Assembly: GCA_039973685.1 (NCBI GenBank)
Contig: JBDWKL010000016.1
Location: 111,386-175,385 of the forward strand
Direction: 5' to 3'
Source of the DNA: Hyphomicrobiales bacterium
Lineage (GTDB): Bacteria; Pseudomonadota; Alphaproteobacteria; Rhizobiales; JACESI01
DNA: 64,000 bases
Shown here: positions 35,045 to 45,700 of the stretch, piece by piece
Position numbering within the stretch: position 1 is the stretch's first letter
How the letters are laid out: the number at the start of each line of letters is the position of its first letter
The notes under the pieces: model-generated
Told to the model about the DNA's origin: nothing
Database searches by the model: none
Seen by the model: the letters and a program-made list of their open reading frames with translations, nothing else
Translations under genes and position numbers: made by a program

Positions 35045-36301
35045 TTAGCTTACGTTTGGGTTGTTTGACCGTGCCGTTGTCAAAACTTGTTCGGCAATTA
35101 GTTCTGAGGTTGCAGCAGATAGTGTCCAACCAAGATGGCCATGGCCTGTATTATAAAACACGCCCTTATGTTTGCCCGGCTCAACCTTTGGCATCATGGT
35201 TGGCATCATCGGTCGAAGGCCCGCCCAAGGCACGGCATATTCTGTTGAGACATCTGGGAAGAAACGTTCGCACCACTTGGTGATGGGTTTGATGCGGTCA
35301 TCGCGAATGTCGTAATTATAGCCGTTAAACTCTGCCGTGCCTGCAATTCTGAGACGGTCATCCCCAAGACGGCTTAAAACCAGCTTTGCTTCATCATCAA
35401 GCAAGCTCACCCAAGGGGCAGCGTCTTGGCTTTTCTTGTCATTGAGATTGACGGTGATTGAATAGCCTTTAACCGGATAAATATTGACGCGGTCACCCAG
35501 CATAGTGGCGATGGAACGGCTTTGCACGCCTGCACAAACCACCACACCATCAAACGCTTCAGATTGGCTTTCGCCCTCGTCGTTTTTCCAATCAATCGAT
35601 AAGCCGTGATTTTGTGGTTTCGTGTTGGTTACTTCTGCATTGTAGTGGAAGACTACGCCGCGTTTTTCACAAGCTTTGGAGAGACCACGGGTGTAGAGGT
35701 GGATGTCGCCCGTGAAATCGCTTTTCGTATACATTCCCGCGTGAAGATCAGTTTTGATCGTCGGTTCAATATCGCGAATTTCAGACGGCGAAACAGAATG
35801 GCGCTCAAGGCCGCCGGCGTTTAAAAGTGCATTGACCTTCTCAGCTGCTTTGAATTCTTTCTTGTCTGTATAGACGTGCAAGATGCCGCGATCTTCGCAG
35901 TTAAAGTCAAAACCTTCGCGTTCTGCATGGCTTATTAGATGTTCGCGTGCTGCAATCGCAAGGCGAACGGTTTCGATGGTGTTTTTTTCATACTGCGGAA
36001 TAGCGGCCATAAATTCGGCCATCCATGAATATTTGTGAAAGCTTGGCTTTGGGTTCACCAACAAAGGGGCACCCGGTTCAAAGATCCATTTCATGCCTTT
36101 GAGAATGGTTGACCATTTGGTCCAAACTTCTGCATTGGAAGCAGACAGCTGACCACCATTGGCAAAGCTTGTTTCCATGGCAGCATATCGGTTCTTGTCA
36201 AAAACGGTGACATCAAAACCGCGATTTAGAAGAGAGTAAGCCGTGGTGATACCCGTAATTCCGGCGCCAATAACGGCAATTTTTTGCATTTTTTGAGGCA
36301 T
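35045..36301 (-). CDS. dadA: D-amino-acid dehydrogenase (DadA-type FAD oxidoreductase)
   Basis: DadA-type enzymes oxidise D-amino acids to keto acids and ammonia, passing electrons to the quinone pool at the inner membrane. The 418-residue product has the N-terminal FAD dinucleotide fold (VIGAGITGITTAYSL, residues about 9-23), the ANGGQLS motif, and a C-terminal GLRPMMPTMMP and GHGHLGWTLS FAD-contact region, all in the DAO family. The ATG at 36301 has an AGGAAGGA ribosome-binding site. A tandem glycine riboswitch lies 56 bp upstream, so glycine should control its expression. Glycine or another small amino acid as substrate is a reasonable but untested idea. Confidence 0.88.
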   Translation of the reverse strand: MPQKMQKIAVIGAGITGITTAYSLLNRGFDVTVFDKNRYAAMETSFANGGQLSASNAEVWTKWSTILKGMKWIFEPGAPLLVNPKPSFHKYSWMAEFMAAIPQYEKNTIETVRLAIAAREHLISHAEREGFDFNCEDRGILHVYTDKKEFKAAEKVNALLNAGGLERHSVSPSEIRDIEPTIKTDLHAGMYTKSDFTGDIHLYTRGLSKACEKRGVVFHYNAEVTNTKPQNHGLSIDWKNDEGESQSEAFDGVVVCAGVQSRSIATMLGDRVNIYPVKGYSITVNLNDKKSQDAAPWVSLLDDEAKLVLSRLGDDRLRIAGTAEFNGYNYDIRDDRIKPITKWCERFFPDVSTEYAVPWAGLRPMMPTMMPKVEPGKHKGVFYNTGHGHLGWTLSAATSELIAEQVLTTARSNNPNVS

Positions 36302-36356
36302 TTTAGGTCCTTCCTCACATAGTTGATCCGTATGGCCAACATGTGCTGACCAGCGA

Positions 36357-36558
36357 ACCCCTCTGTCTCGGGACCTGAGCGTTTCGTATTAAGCTGTATG
36401 CTTCACAGCCAAATCGCTTTCGCCTTCGGTGGGGGAGTGAATTTCACTCACCTCTCTCCAGATGCCTGATGCGATATGCGGTCCTTTTGCCTGAGAGTTT
36501 CCGGGGCGTTGCTCCTTCGGCGTTGGTGAGCATGTGAATGCTACCAATCTCTCCCACA
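36357..36558 (-). promoter_or_regulatory. Tandem glycine riboswitch (two gcvT-type aptamers) upstream of dadA
   Basis: Read on the minus strand, aptamer 1 (about 36558-36480) has GGGAGAGA, CCGAAGGAGCAA, and ACTCTCAGGCAAAAGGACC. Aptamer 2 (about 36475-36357) has CTGGAGAGAGG, CACCGAAGGCGAAAGC, and CGCTCAGGTCCCGAGACAGA. These are the invariant blocks of the glycine riboswitch, in the known tandem arrangement with a short linker. No T-run follows; the ribosome-binding site is about 40 bases beyond aptamer 2, so translational control is likely. Confidence 0.95.
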
Positions 36559-36650
36559 TATCAAAGAATAGGCTGGTGGCTATATGGGTCAAAACGGCCT
36601 GCGTTACAATCAATTTTTGATTGGGATAGAAAACGACCTGACATTACGGG

Positions 36651-37121
36651 TTAATTGCCAGCACTTGATGGGACAGAACGCGCGAGAGCGACACCTGCTA
36701 TTAAAAAGGCGATGCCGAGTGTGCGTTTCCAATCGAGTTGTTGGACAGCCGCTCCCAACAGGCCAAAATGGTCAATGGTGATGGCAGTAAACATCTGGGC
36801 AACCACCACAAAAATAATTGCATTGCCAAGACCAATTTTGGGCGCGACAAAAGTGATCAGCACGACATAAACCGCGAAAAAGCCGCCGCCCAATAGGTGC
36901 CACCAACTTGCTTGCTGAAAAGTGGCAAGACTTGGCATGGAGACACCACTTGCGATCGTAACAATCAAAATAGTGATGAAAGCCACCACACAAAGAGTGA
37001 GGGATGCCCAATGTACGTTTCCAATTGTTTGGCCATAGGCTGAATTAATTGAGGCTAAGATAGGAACCGCGACCCCTGCCAAGATTGCAAGAAATGAATA
37101 AAGGAAGGTTGCGTTGTACAT
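36651..37121 (-). CDS. DUF606 (YdcZ-type) DMT-family transporter
   Basis: The 156-residue product has about five transmembrane helices and matches the DUF606/YdcZ family: start LYSFLAILAGVAVPILASINSAYG, the WWHLLGGGFFAVYVVLITFVAPKIG segment and the C-terminal RTLGIAFLIAGVALAR. Members are half-sized relatives of drug/metabolite exporters; substrates are unknown. It is 93 bp upstream of the glycine riboswitch on the same strand, so it may be co-transcribed with dadA or end before it. It diverges from the amino-acid ABC operon. Confidence 0.88.
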   Translation of the reverse strand: MYNATFLYSFLAILAGVAVPILASINSAYGQTIGNVHWASLTLCVVAFITILIVTIASGVSMPSLATFQQASWWHLLGGGFFAVYVVLITFVAPKIGLGNAIIFVVVAQMFTAITIDHFGLLGAAVQQLDWKRTLGIAFLIAGVALARSVPSSAGN

Positions 37122-37525
37122 ATAGGAATCCTTTGATTTTTAATGGGTTTTGCAAATATTCATTCGTGTAGGAACGGAAAATTACAAAAATAATAATGAG
37201 GCTGTTTTGACAGACTATCACGGTTAAAAACATAGCAAATTGGTTGAATTTTTCATGAGCTATTCGATTGTTGCCCAGTGCAAAGAATCTTTATTACTTC
37301 TTTTAATATTTAACGTGTTGTTTTAATTGCGTAATTTTTATGGTGCAGTGCACATTCACAAAAAGTCGTATTGTCCGTGAGCTGTTTTGGATTCTACCGT
37401 ATGGCAATCGTGGGAGAATTGCGTGCATTTACGGCAATGGGAATGCTGTTTATGCGCTCTTGAATTCTCTTTACGGGTCGTTAGTGGGGTTCATGAGGAA
37501 CGCCACGTATTCGGGAGGATACCCT
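37122..37525. other. 404-bp divergent intergenic region before the amino-acid ABC operon
   Basis: An AT-rich stretch follows the DUF606 start, then a more mixed leader of the substrate-binding-protein gene. An 11-bp palindrome GTGCAGTGCAC sits at 37343-37353. An upstream in-frame start at 37340 exists but would put 62 unconserved residues before the Tat signal. No RNA motif was recognised. It presumably holds both divergent promoters. Confidence 0.5.
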
Positions 37526-38860
37526 ATGAGTGAAAATCGCTCTACTGTAAGCCGTCGTTCGGTTTTGAAGACAGGTGCAGCTGCTGGTACAGCACTTGCA
37601 ACACCAATGTTTTTCTCAAACACGGCAAATGCCTATACAAACGAGCCAAAAGGCGACACTGTAACGCTTGGCTTTAACGTACCACAAACTGGTGCATATG
37701 CTGATGAAGGTGCGGATGAACTTCGCGCTTACCAACTAGCTGTTGAACACATCAACGCTGGTGGCGGCGGTATGCTCGACACATTCAGCTCAAAAGCGCT
37801 GACAGGTGGCGTTAACGGTAAGAAAGTTGCTTTCGTTACTGGTGACACACAAACAAAATCTGATGCGGCACGTGCTTCTGCGAAGCGCATGATCGAAAAA
37901 GAAGGCGCTGTGATGATCACAGGCGGTTCTTCTTCAGGTGTTGCGATTGCTGTTCAAGGTCTCTGCCAAGAAGCTGGCGTTATCTTTATGGCTGGTTTGA
38001 CACACTCAAATGACACAACTGGTAAAGACAAACGTGCAAACGGTTTCCGTCACTTCTTCAATACAGAAATGACAGGTGCTGCTCTTGCTCCAGTGCTTAA
38101 AAATGCTTTCGGTTCTGAGCGTAATGCTTACCACCTTACAGCTGACTACACTTGGGGTTGGTCTCAAGAAGGTTCAATCCAGAAGTACACTGAAGGCCTA
38201 GGTTGGAATACAACTGCAGCTGTTCGCACACCACTAGGTGCGGGTGACTTCTCACAGTACATCACTCCAGTTCTAAATTCTGGTGCTGACGTTCTCGTGT
38301 TGAACCACTACGGCAAAGACATGGTGAACTCACTGACACAAGCTGTTCAGTTTGGTCTTCGTGACAAGCAAGTTAACGGCAAAGATTTCCAAATCGTTGT
38401 TCCGTTGTTCTCTCGCTTGATGGCTCAAGGTGCTGGTGACAACATCAAAGGTATCTACGGTTCAACAAACTGGAACTGGTCATTGCAGGACGAAGGCTCA
38501 CAAGCATTCGTTAAAGCGTTTGGTGCTAAGTATGGCTTCCCGCCATCACAGGCTGCACACACATGCTACTCACAGACTGTTCTTTACGCTGATGCATGTC
38601 AGCGCGCTGGTTCATTCAAACCATCAGCAGTTGGTGCTCAACTTGAAGGCTTCAAGTTCGATGGTATGGGTAATGGCGCGACTGAATACCGTGCTGAAGA
38701 TCACCAGTGCTTTAAAGACGTTCTTGTTGTGCAGGGTAAAGCTAACCCAGCATCTAAATTCGACCTTCTTGAAGTTGTTGAAGTTACTCCACGTGCAAAT
38801 GTTGAGTACGCTGCAGACCTTCTTGGTGGCGAACTTGGTCCATACAACGACGGTGCATAA
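37526..38860 (+). CDS. Amino-acid/amide ABC transporter, periplasmic substrate-binding protein (LivK-type)
   Basis: A periplasmic binding protein of the branched-chain/hydrophobic amino-acid (HAAT) uptake family. From the ATG at 37526, with GGGAGGA six bases upstream, the product has 444 residues and starts with a Tat-type signal (SRRSVLKTGAAAGTALATP) ending near NTANA. The mature part has the type I binding-protein fold (GFNVPQTGAYADEGADE, GGSSSGVAIAVQ, DYTWGWSQEG). The codon pattern, heavy in GCT/GGT and in C-ending Asn/Phe, suggests high expression. It heads a five-gene uptake operon; the exact ligand (amino acid, amide or urea) is open. Confidence 0.9.
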   Translation: MSENRSTVSRRSVLKTGAAAGTALATPMFFSNTANAYTNEPKGDTVTLGFNVPQTGAYADEGADELRAYQLAVEHINAGGGGMLDTFSSKALTGGVNGKKVAFVTGDTQTKSDAARASAKRMIEKEGAVMITGGSSSGVAIAVQGLCQEAGVIFMAGLTHSNDTTGKDKRANGFRHFFNTEMTGAALAPVLKNAFGSERNAYHLTADYTWGWSQEGSIQKYTEGLGWNTTAAVRTPLGAGDFSQYITPVLNSGADVLVLNHYGKDMVNSLTQAVQFGLRDKQVNGKDFQIVVPLFSRLMAQGAGDNIKGIYGSTNWNWSLQDEGSQAFVKAFGAKYGFPPSQAAHTCYSQTVLYADACQRAGSFKPSAVGAQLEGFKFDGMGNGATEYRAEDHQCFKDVLVVQGKANPASKFDLLEVVEVTPRANVEYAADLLGGELGPYNDGA

Positions 38861-38890
38861 GCAACGTTTGGTTGACATTTAACAAATTGG

Positions 38891-38914
38891 ACCGCCGCGT
38901 TTCTACGCGGCGGT
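38891..38914 (+). terminator. GC-rich hairpin between binding-protein and permease genes
   Basis: ACCGCCGCG and CGCGGCGGT form a perfect 9-bp stem with a six-base loop. Only a weak T-rich tail follows. Such hairpins commonly protect the 3' end of the abundant binding-protein mRNA and let only part of transcription continue into the permease genes. Confidence 0.7.
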
Positions 38915-38973
38915 TCATTTCCGGCACACAGAAAATGTAATTCCGGCATTTAACAACTAAGGTATATGATAAG

Positions 38974-39996
38974 ATGGATGTGATCCTTCTCCAACTCTTA
39001 AACGGGTTAGATAAGGGCGGGGCTTATGCGTTGATTGCGCTAGGGCTGACGCTCGTTTTCGGTACACTCGGCGTGGTGAACTTCGCGCATGGTGTATTGT
39101 TTATGCTTGGCGCCTTTTGCGCGGTAACTTTCAATAAGCTTTTGTCTTGGGAAAAGGTGGTTCTCGATGAGACGAGCCTCACACCATGGGGCACGCCTGC
39201 TGAGATTAGAACCTCCTACGCTGAGCTTTATTTTGGCGATTTTGGTACATTCCTGATCGACTACTCCGTTCCGTTCTCCATTATTGTTGCCATACCCTTC
39301 ATGCTCCTTGTTGGTGTGATTATGGAACGTGGATTGATCTCCATGTTTTATAAGCGCCCCCATGCTGAGCAGATCCTCGTGACATTTGGTCTTGCGATTT
39401 GCTTGCAAGAAATCGTTAAACACTATTATGGCGCTAACCCGATCCCACAAAACGCTCCTGCTATTGTGAATGGCAGTTTGAATGTTGGGGCGATCTTTGG
39501 CCTTGAAGGTGTGATCTATCCCTATTGGAGGCTGATCTATTTCGGCTTCGCGGGAACGATTATTTTAGCGGTCTTCTCCTTCCTCCAATTTACAACCTAC
39601 GGAATGGTGGTTCGTGCCGGCATGAACGATCGTGAAACCGTTGGTATCTTGGGTATTGATATTGACCGTCGTTTCACCGTTGTCTTCGGCATCGCTGCTG
39701 TGGTGGCAGGTCTTGCTGGTGTTATGTATACGCCGATCCTTCCGCCTGATTACCGAATGGGTATGGACTTCCTTGTTCTTTCCTTCGTCGTTGTTGTTGT
39801 TGGTGGTATGGGTTCTCTTGGCGGCGCGGTTGCGGCTGGCTTCCTACTCGGCATTTTGCAATCTTTCGCCTCGATGAACGAAGTCAAATCAATCCTGCCT
39901 GGTATTGACCAGATCATCATTTATCTCATCGCTGTTATTGTGATTTTGACACGACCTCGTGGTCTGTTTGGTCGCAAGGGCGTGATGGAGGACTAG
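38974..39996 (+). CDS. ABC transporter permease, LivH-type
   Basis: The 340-residue inner-membrane permease has about eight transmembrane helices and the HAAT permease pattern: [30 protein letters not shown] at the start, the [23 protein letters not shown] coupling loop that contacts the ATPase, and [21 protein letters not shown] near the C-terminus. An insert of charged residues lies around positions 55-85. It lies 113 bp after the binding-protein gene, behind a GC-rich hairpin, and two bases before the second permease gene. Confidence 0.93.
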   Translation: MDVILLQLLNGLDKGGAYALIALGLTLVFGTLGVVNFAHGVLFMLGAFCAVTFNKLLSWEKVVLDETSLTPWGTPAEIRTSYAELYFGDFGTFLIDYSVPFSIIVAIPFMLLVGVIMERGLISMFYKRPHAEQILVTFGLAICLQEIVKHYYGANPIPQNAPAIVNGSLNVGAIFGLEGVIYPYWRLIYFGFAGTIILAVFSFLQFTTYGMVVRAGMNDRETVGILGIDIDRRFTVVFGIAAVVAGLAGVMYTPILPPDYRMGMDFLVLSFVVVVVGGMGSLGGAVAAGFLLGILQSFASMNEVKSILPGIDQIIIYLIAVIVILTRPRGLFGRKGVMED

Positions 39997-39998
39997 TT

Positions 39999-41168
39999 AT
40001 GAAAAAATCAAACGATCTTTCTCTCATCATCATCTTTGCCATTGCGATCCTTGCAATGCCTTGGTGGATGGCCCCTCTCGGCGCTGGTTATCCAGATTTG
40101 CTTCAAAAATTTGCAATCTTTGGCGTCTTCGCGATTGGTTTCAATATTCTATTCGGATTGACTGGTTACCTATCCTTTGGTCATGCAGCCTTTCTCGGTA
40201 TAGGTTCTTATGCAGCCGTATGGTCATTCAAACTGTTCACAATGAACATTGTACCGGCCATTATCCTCGGTGTTATCATCGCGGGTATCTTCGGACTGAT
40301 CATCGGTTACGTCTCGTTGCGTCGCTCGGGTATTTACTTCTCAATCTTGACACTCGCTTTTGCGCAAATGTCTTTCAATCTCGCCTATTCGGTTTTGACA
40401 CCGATCACGAATGGTGAGACAGGACTGCAAATTCGGGCACTCTTGAAAGAAGGTGAAACCACAAGCTTGCTTGATGCGGATGTGCGTTACATTGACCAAT
40501 TGTTCGGTGTGCAAGAATTTGGTGCACCGGTGACCAATCTGTTCGGCATGAAAGTGAGTGGCTGGGAAGGCTTCTACATTTGTGCGGTGATCTTGATCAT
40601 TATGTTCTACATCTCTGTTCGCATCTTCCGTTCGCCGTTTGGCTTGATGTTGCGTGCGGTTAAATCGAACCAGAACCGTATGAGCTACACTGGCTTGAAC
40701 ACACGCCCATACACACTTGCAGCTTTTGTTATCTCTGCAATGTATGCTGGTCTTGCAGGCACAATGCTTGCCATCACTGACCCGCTGGCTGGTGCCGAGC
40801 GGATGCAGTGGACAGCGTCAGGTGAGGTTGTCTTGATGACCATTCTTGGTGGTGTTGGTACATTGGTTGGCCCATTGATCGGTGCTGGTGTGATTAAATA
40901 TCTTGAACAGATATTCTCATCCGTGAACGTGCCGACATTGGAAGCATTTTGGTCATTCTTACCAGAAACGCTGCAACACATTATGGTGGAAATCTCTAGC
41001 CTCTTCTTCGGCGGCGGTTGGGAATTGACACTTGGTTTGATGTTCATGTTGATCGTGATCTTCTTGCCTGGTGGTATTATGGAAGGGTTCCGTCGTATTG
41101 GCGCCTTGTTCCGCAAAAAACAAACAAATGACGAGCCGTCTGCCGGCGAAGTCCAACCGGCGGAGTAA
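39999..41168 (+). CDS. ABC transporter permease, LivM-type
   Basis: The second permease of the uptake system. The 389-residue product has about ten transmembrane helices. The [21 protein letters not shown] segment and the coupling-loop region [20 protein letters not shown] are typical of LivM proteins, as is [23 protein letters not shown]. It starts two bases after the livH-type stop and precedes the livG-type ATPase by five bases, so translation is tightly coupled. Confidence 0.93.
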   Translation: MKKSNDLSLIIIFAIAILAMPWWMAPLGAGYPDLLQKFAIFGVFAIGFNILFGLTGYLSFGHAAFLGIGSYAAVWSFKLFTMNIVPAIILGVIIAGIFGLIIGYVSLRRSGIYFSILTLAFAQMSFNLAYSVLTPITNGETGLQIRALLKEGETTSLLDADVRYIDQLFGVQEFGAPVTNLFGMKVSGWEGFYICAVILIIMFYISVRIFRSPFGLMLRAVKSNQNRMSYTGLNTRPYTLAAFVISAMYAGLAGTMLAITDPLAGAERMQWTASGEVVLMTILGGVGTLVGPLIGAGVIKYLEQIFSSVNVPTLEAFWSFLPETLQHIMVEISSLFFGGGWELTLGLMFMLIVIFLPGGIMEGFRRIGALFRKKQTNDEPSAGEVQPAE

Positions 41169-41173
41169 GTATT

Positions 41174-41938
41174 ATGTCGACTGATAATATTGTATTGAAC
41201 GTTGCTGATGTTAGTAAGCGTTTTGGTGGTCTACATGCTTTGAAGGATGTTGATCTACAAATCGAAGAAGGCACAGTTCACGCGATTATCGGCCCGAATG
41301 GTGCTGGTAAGTCCACGCTGCTTAATGTGTGTGTGGGTCGGATTAAGCCGGATGTTGGCCACGTGATTTTTGATGGAGAAATTCTCGATAATCACCAGCC
41401 ACATGAGATCAACCAGCTTGGTGTTGCGCGTGTTTTTCAAACGCCGGAAATTTTCCCAGAACTAAACCTTCTGGAAAATGTGATTATTCCAGCAATGGCA
41501 AAACGCGATGGTGCGTTTAACTTCAGTGCGTGGAAGAACCTCGACAAGGAAGTTGAATTGCGCGAACAAGCAGAACACATCCTTGAAGACGTGAACCTGT
41601 TTGAAGAACGCAACAATGAAGCAGCAAGTCTATCGCGCGGTAACAAGCGTCGCTTGGAACTTGCGATGGGTTTGATCCAACAACCACGCCTTCTACTTCT
41701 TGATGAGCCAACCGCTGGTATGGCGCGTCACGATACAAACCGCACAATTGATCTTTTGCAAAAGCTAAAAGCGCGCGGCATGACGAAGGTAATCATCGAG
41801 CATGATATGCACGTTGTTTTCTCACTAGCCGATAAAATTTCGGTACTAGCACAGGGTCAAATTATTGCTGAAGGCACGCCTGAAGAAGTGCGCGGCAATC
41901 CTAAAGTGCAAGAAGCATATCTTGGAGGGGCGCACTAA
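41174..41938 (+). CDS. ABC transporter ATP-binding protein, LivG-type
   Basis: The cytoplasmic ATPase of the uptake system. The 254-residue product has Walker A (GPNGAGKST, about residues 39-47), a Q-loop (RVFQTPEIF), an ABC signature (ASLSRGNKRRLELAMGL, with SRGNK in place of the usual SGGQQ), Walker B (LLLLDEPTAGM) and an H-loop (IIEHDMHVV). The altered signature is a recurrent variation in this family. It overlaps the next ATPase gene by one base (TAATG). Confidence 0.93.
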   Translation: MSTDNIVLNVADVSKRFGGLHALKDVDLQIEEGTVHAIIGPNGAGKSTLLNVCVGRIKPDVGHVIFDGEILDNHQPHEINQLGVARVFQTPEIFPELNLLENVIIPAMAKRDGAFNFSAWKNLDKEVELREQAEHILEDVNLFEERNNEAASLSRGNKRRLELAMGLIQQPRLLLLDEPTAGMARHDTNRTIDLLQKLKARGMTKVIIEHDMHVVFSLADKISVLAQGQIIAEGTPEEVRGNPKVQEAYLGGAH

Positions 41939-42687
41939 TGAACGCAGAACCAACAAAAGAAGAAGTCGCTTCTGCAAGCGATATGCCTTACTTCTCCGTG
42001 CGTGATGTGCACTCTTACTACGGTGAGAGCTACATTGTGCAAGGCGTTTCCTTTGACGTTAAAGAGGGCGAAATTCTAGCCCTTCTTGGCCGTAACGGTG
42101 CAGGCAAAACATCTACGCTTCGCACAATTTCGCGCCTTGATGACCCAGCGCTTCGTAAAGGTGAAATTTATCTCAACGGACAAGCTGTCCATGAGATGAA
42201 GTCTTATCAAGCGTCGCAAGCAGGTATTCAATTGGTGCCAGAAGATCGTCGTATCATTGGCGGTTTGACAGTTGAAGAAAATCTTATTCTATCTCAGGTT
42301 GATGGCAACATTGGCTGGGAAATTGAAAAAGTTTATGAGCACTTCCCACGTCTTGCAGAACGTCGTAGCCAAGAAGCAATCACCATGTCAGGTGGTGAAC
42401 AGCAGATGCTTGCCGTTGCACGTGCTTTGTCGCGGGACTTGAAGCTTCTTCTTCTCGATGAGCCTTACGAAGGTTTGGCGCCTGTGATTGTTCAAGAGAT
42501 CGAACGCATCCTTCAAGGTGTGCGTGAGCTTGGCATCACAACAATCATCGTTGAGCAAAATGCTGTGGCAGCGCTTAAACTCGCTGACCGTGCGCTTATT
42601 CTTGATACGGGTCACATCGTGTTTGAGGGTACGGCGAAAGAGGTTCTCGATAACGAAGAACTTCGTCACGAATATCTCGCGATCTAG
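41938..42687 (+). CDS. ABC transporter ATP-binding protein, LivF-type
   Basis: The second ATPase. The 249-residue product shows Walker A (GRNGAGKTST), Q-loop region (GIQLVPEDRRIIGGLTVEENL, in which PEDRRIF-type residues are the LivF hallmark), signature (MSGGEQQMLAVARAL), Walker B (LLLLDEPYEGLAP) and H-loop (IIVEQNAVAAL). It closes the five-gene operon and is followed by a strong terminator shared with the converging dnaE2 gene. Confidence 0.93.
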   Translation: MNAEPTKEEVASASDMPYFSVRDVHSYYGESYIVQGVSFDVKEGEILALLGRNGAGKTSTLRTISRLDDPALRKGEIYLNGQAVHEMKSYQASQAGIQLVPEDRRIIGGLTVEENLILSQVDGNIGWEIEKVYEHFPRLAERRSQEAITMSGGEQQMLAVARALSRDLKLLLLDEPYEGLAPVIVQEIERILQGVRELGITTIIVEQNAVAALKLADRALILDTGHIVFEGTAKEVLDNEELRHEYLAI

Positions 42688-42708
42688 TTCGCGTAAAATC
42701 ACGACTTT

Positions 42709-42733
42709 AAAAGGGCCTTATGGCCCTTTTTTA
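42709..42733. terminator. Bidirectional terminator between the ABC operon and dnaE2
   Basis: AAAAGGGCC and GGCCCTTTT form a 9-bp stem with loop TTAT, with T-runs on both strands. It serves the livF-type gene on the plus strand and dnaE2 on the minus strand. Confidence 0.87.
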
Positions 42734-42746
42734 TTGGGCTTTTGAA

Positions 42747-45700
42747 TCAGTGAAAATTACGCCCTTTTGGCATCACTCTCTTCGTGGCTTCAATACTTTC
42801 TTCGCTCGTAGCGGCCAACCCTTCTACCCGCGCGTTGATATAGGCCTCAATATCATTTTTGGTGACAGGTGCGGTAACACTGCGACGGCCTCGTATAGTG
42901 CGGCTTGTGATTTTTGTGCCGATGTCATCGACGGGTCGCTTGACCTCATCCGCGCGGTCTAGAATATCAACTTGATAGATGTCCTCAGATAGAAGGGCTA
43001 AATGGTCTGTCCAGTCTTCTATGTGATTGGCAATGACGTGGGTCACCCCATCTGCTTTTTGCAGTTTGCCGGATACTTTGATGAAGCGAGCACCCATCAC
43101 GATGGGCCGATATTTCTTGAAGGTTTTGGGCCAGACAATAATATTGGCAATACCTGTCTCATCTTCAATGGTGGCGAAGATTACGCCTTTGGCCGACCCA
43201 GGGCGTTGGCGTACCAGCACTAAGCCTGCCACGCTTACAAATTGATTGTTATGCATCACCTCAAGGTCAGCGGTTGGCCGTGCTCTTGCTTCGTTGAGTT
43301 GTTCGCGCACAAAGGAAACTGGATGAGCTTTTAAGGATAGGCTTAAATAGCGGTAGTCGTTGATGACATGTTCACTCAATGGCATTTTCGGCAGGTCAAT
43401 CTCTGGCTCGTTTTGTAAGGCGGGCATGTCCGCACGATCAAACAGCGGCAGGTGTTGGGTGCCATCTTTGCGCTTAGGGCTGCTATCTAAATGGCGGGCA
43501 TCCCACAAAGCACGGCGACGGTCCAGCCCGATTGAACGAAACGCATCCGCATCCGCAAGCCGCTCAATAATGGCGCGGCTAAGCCCGCCTCTCAGCCATA
43601 AATCACGAAGGCTGCGATAACCATCCCCTCGCGCTGCAACCAGCTGGTCAGCAATCGCCGCGCTCAAACCTTTAATTTGGCGAAAGCCAAGGCGCATGGC
43701 GTAACGGGTTTGAATGTCATCTTTCATGGCTTGATTTTTTGTGTGTAGATGATGGCTAATCTGCCAGTCCTTTGACATGGCCTCTAGTTGATTATCAAAG
43801 GTTGAATAATTCACATCGACGGGACGAACCTCCACACCATGTTCGCGGGCATCGCGTACAATTTGGGCAGGTGCATAAAAGCCCATGGGTTGTGAGTTTA
43901 AAAGAGCGGCCGCGAACACATCGGGATAGAAGCATTTAAACCAGCAAGAGGCATAAACCAGTAGCGCGAAACTGGCCGCGTGGCTTTCTGGAAAGCCATA
44001 TTCGCCGAAGCCTTCAATCTGTTTGAAACAGCGTTCGGCAAAAGCGGCTTCATATCCTTTTGCCACCATGCCATTGACCATTTTTTGTTGGAAGGAACCA
44101 ATGGTGCCCACACGACGAAAGGTGGCCATGGCGCGGCGTAGACGATCAGCCTCACCCGGTGAAAAGCCCGCGCCAACAATTGCAATTTTCATGGCCTGCT
44201 CTTGAAAAAGCGGTACGCCGAGGGTTTTGGCCAAAACATCTTCTAGCTCTTTTGAGGGATAGATAACTTTCTCCAACCCCTGCCGCCGTCTTAGATAGGG
44301 ATGCACCATATCGCCCTGTATTGGGCCGGGGCGAACGATGGCGACTTCAATTACCAAGTCATAAAACTCTCGCGGCTTGAGGCGCGGCAGCATGGACATT
44401 TGGGCGCGGCTTTCAATTTGAAAAACGCCCAAAGTGTCTGCGCGCGAAATCATATTGTAAACGCGCGGATCTTCGCTGGGCTGGGTCGCCAATGTATAGG
44501 CGAGGCCGTAATGCTGATGCAGCAGGCTGAAAGCTTTGCGTAAGCACGAAAGCATCCCAAGCGCCAGCACGTCAATTTTCAAAATGTTGAGGTGATTGAG
44601 ATCGTCTTTATCCCATTCTACAATGGTACGATCTTGCATGGTGGCGTTTTGAAGGGGGATCACTTCATCAAGTCGATCATCTGTAATGACGAACCCGCCC
44701 ACGTGCTGGGAAAGGTGGCGAGGAAAACCGATGAGTTCCTCCGTGATTTCGATAACTTTTTTAATCATCGGGTCATTAGGATTATAGCCAATGCGGGCGG
44801 CTTCTTCTTTGCTGATGGTGGAAGAGGACTGCCCCCATATAGTGGCACTTAAACTGCCGACGCAATCTTCAGAAAGACCAAAGGCTTTGCCAACTTCCCT
44901 AATAGCGGAGCGGGCGCGATAGGTGGTGACGGTGGCGGCAAGCCCTGCGCGGTGCCGACCATATTTTTGGTAGATATATTGGATAACTTCTTCGCGCCGC
45001 TCATGTTCAAAATCAACATCGATATCTGGTGGCTCTTTGCGTTCTTCTGAGATGAAGCGTTCAAACAGCACATCGATTTTATCAGGGTTCACCTCTGTAA
45101 TGCCGATGCAATAACAGGTGACAGAGTTGGCGGCAGACCCACGCCCTTGGCAAAGAATTTTCTGGGAGCGAGCGAAGCGAACAATGTCGTAGACGGTGAG
45201 AAAATAGGGGGCGTAGCGAAGGCGATGAATGAGCGAGAGCTCGTGTTTTAATCCACGTTCCACTTTGTCGGGTACGCCATCAGGATAACGCGCCTCTGCT
45301 CCTTTATAAGCAAGGCGTTCAAGCTCTTCTTGTGGGGTAGCACTTTTGCCAGAACTTTCCTGCGGGTAGTTATAGCTCAACTCATCAAGGGTGAAGTTGA
45401 TCGCCTCCATCACCTTTATTGTCTCATGAAAAGCTTCAGGCACTTCACGGGCAAGGAAGGGCATATCGTATGTGGTTTTTAAATGGCGCTCAGCGTTTTG
45501 AGAAAGAAGGCAACCAGCTTTTGTGAGCGGTACATGTTCACGAATGGCGGTGATGGTGTCTTGCAATGGTCGCCGTTCTTTCGTGTGATAAAGCGGTAGG
45601 TTGCTCGCCATCATTCTGGCTTTGGTTTGGCGGGCAAGCTTTATCAGCTCAAAAAGCCTCCTCTTATCTGATGCCCCATAGGGCATGGATAAAATCAGGC

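Noticed and set aside
37340..37525. 62-codon extension of the ABC binding protein
   Set aside because: A perfect GGGAGGA box and a Tat signal follow directly at 37526, which fixes the start there.
40685..41116. 143-codon ORF antisense to the livM-type permease
   Set aside because: Inside a conserved permease gene in an intact operon; no own signals.
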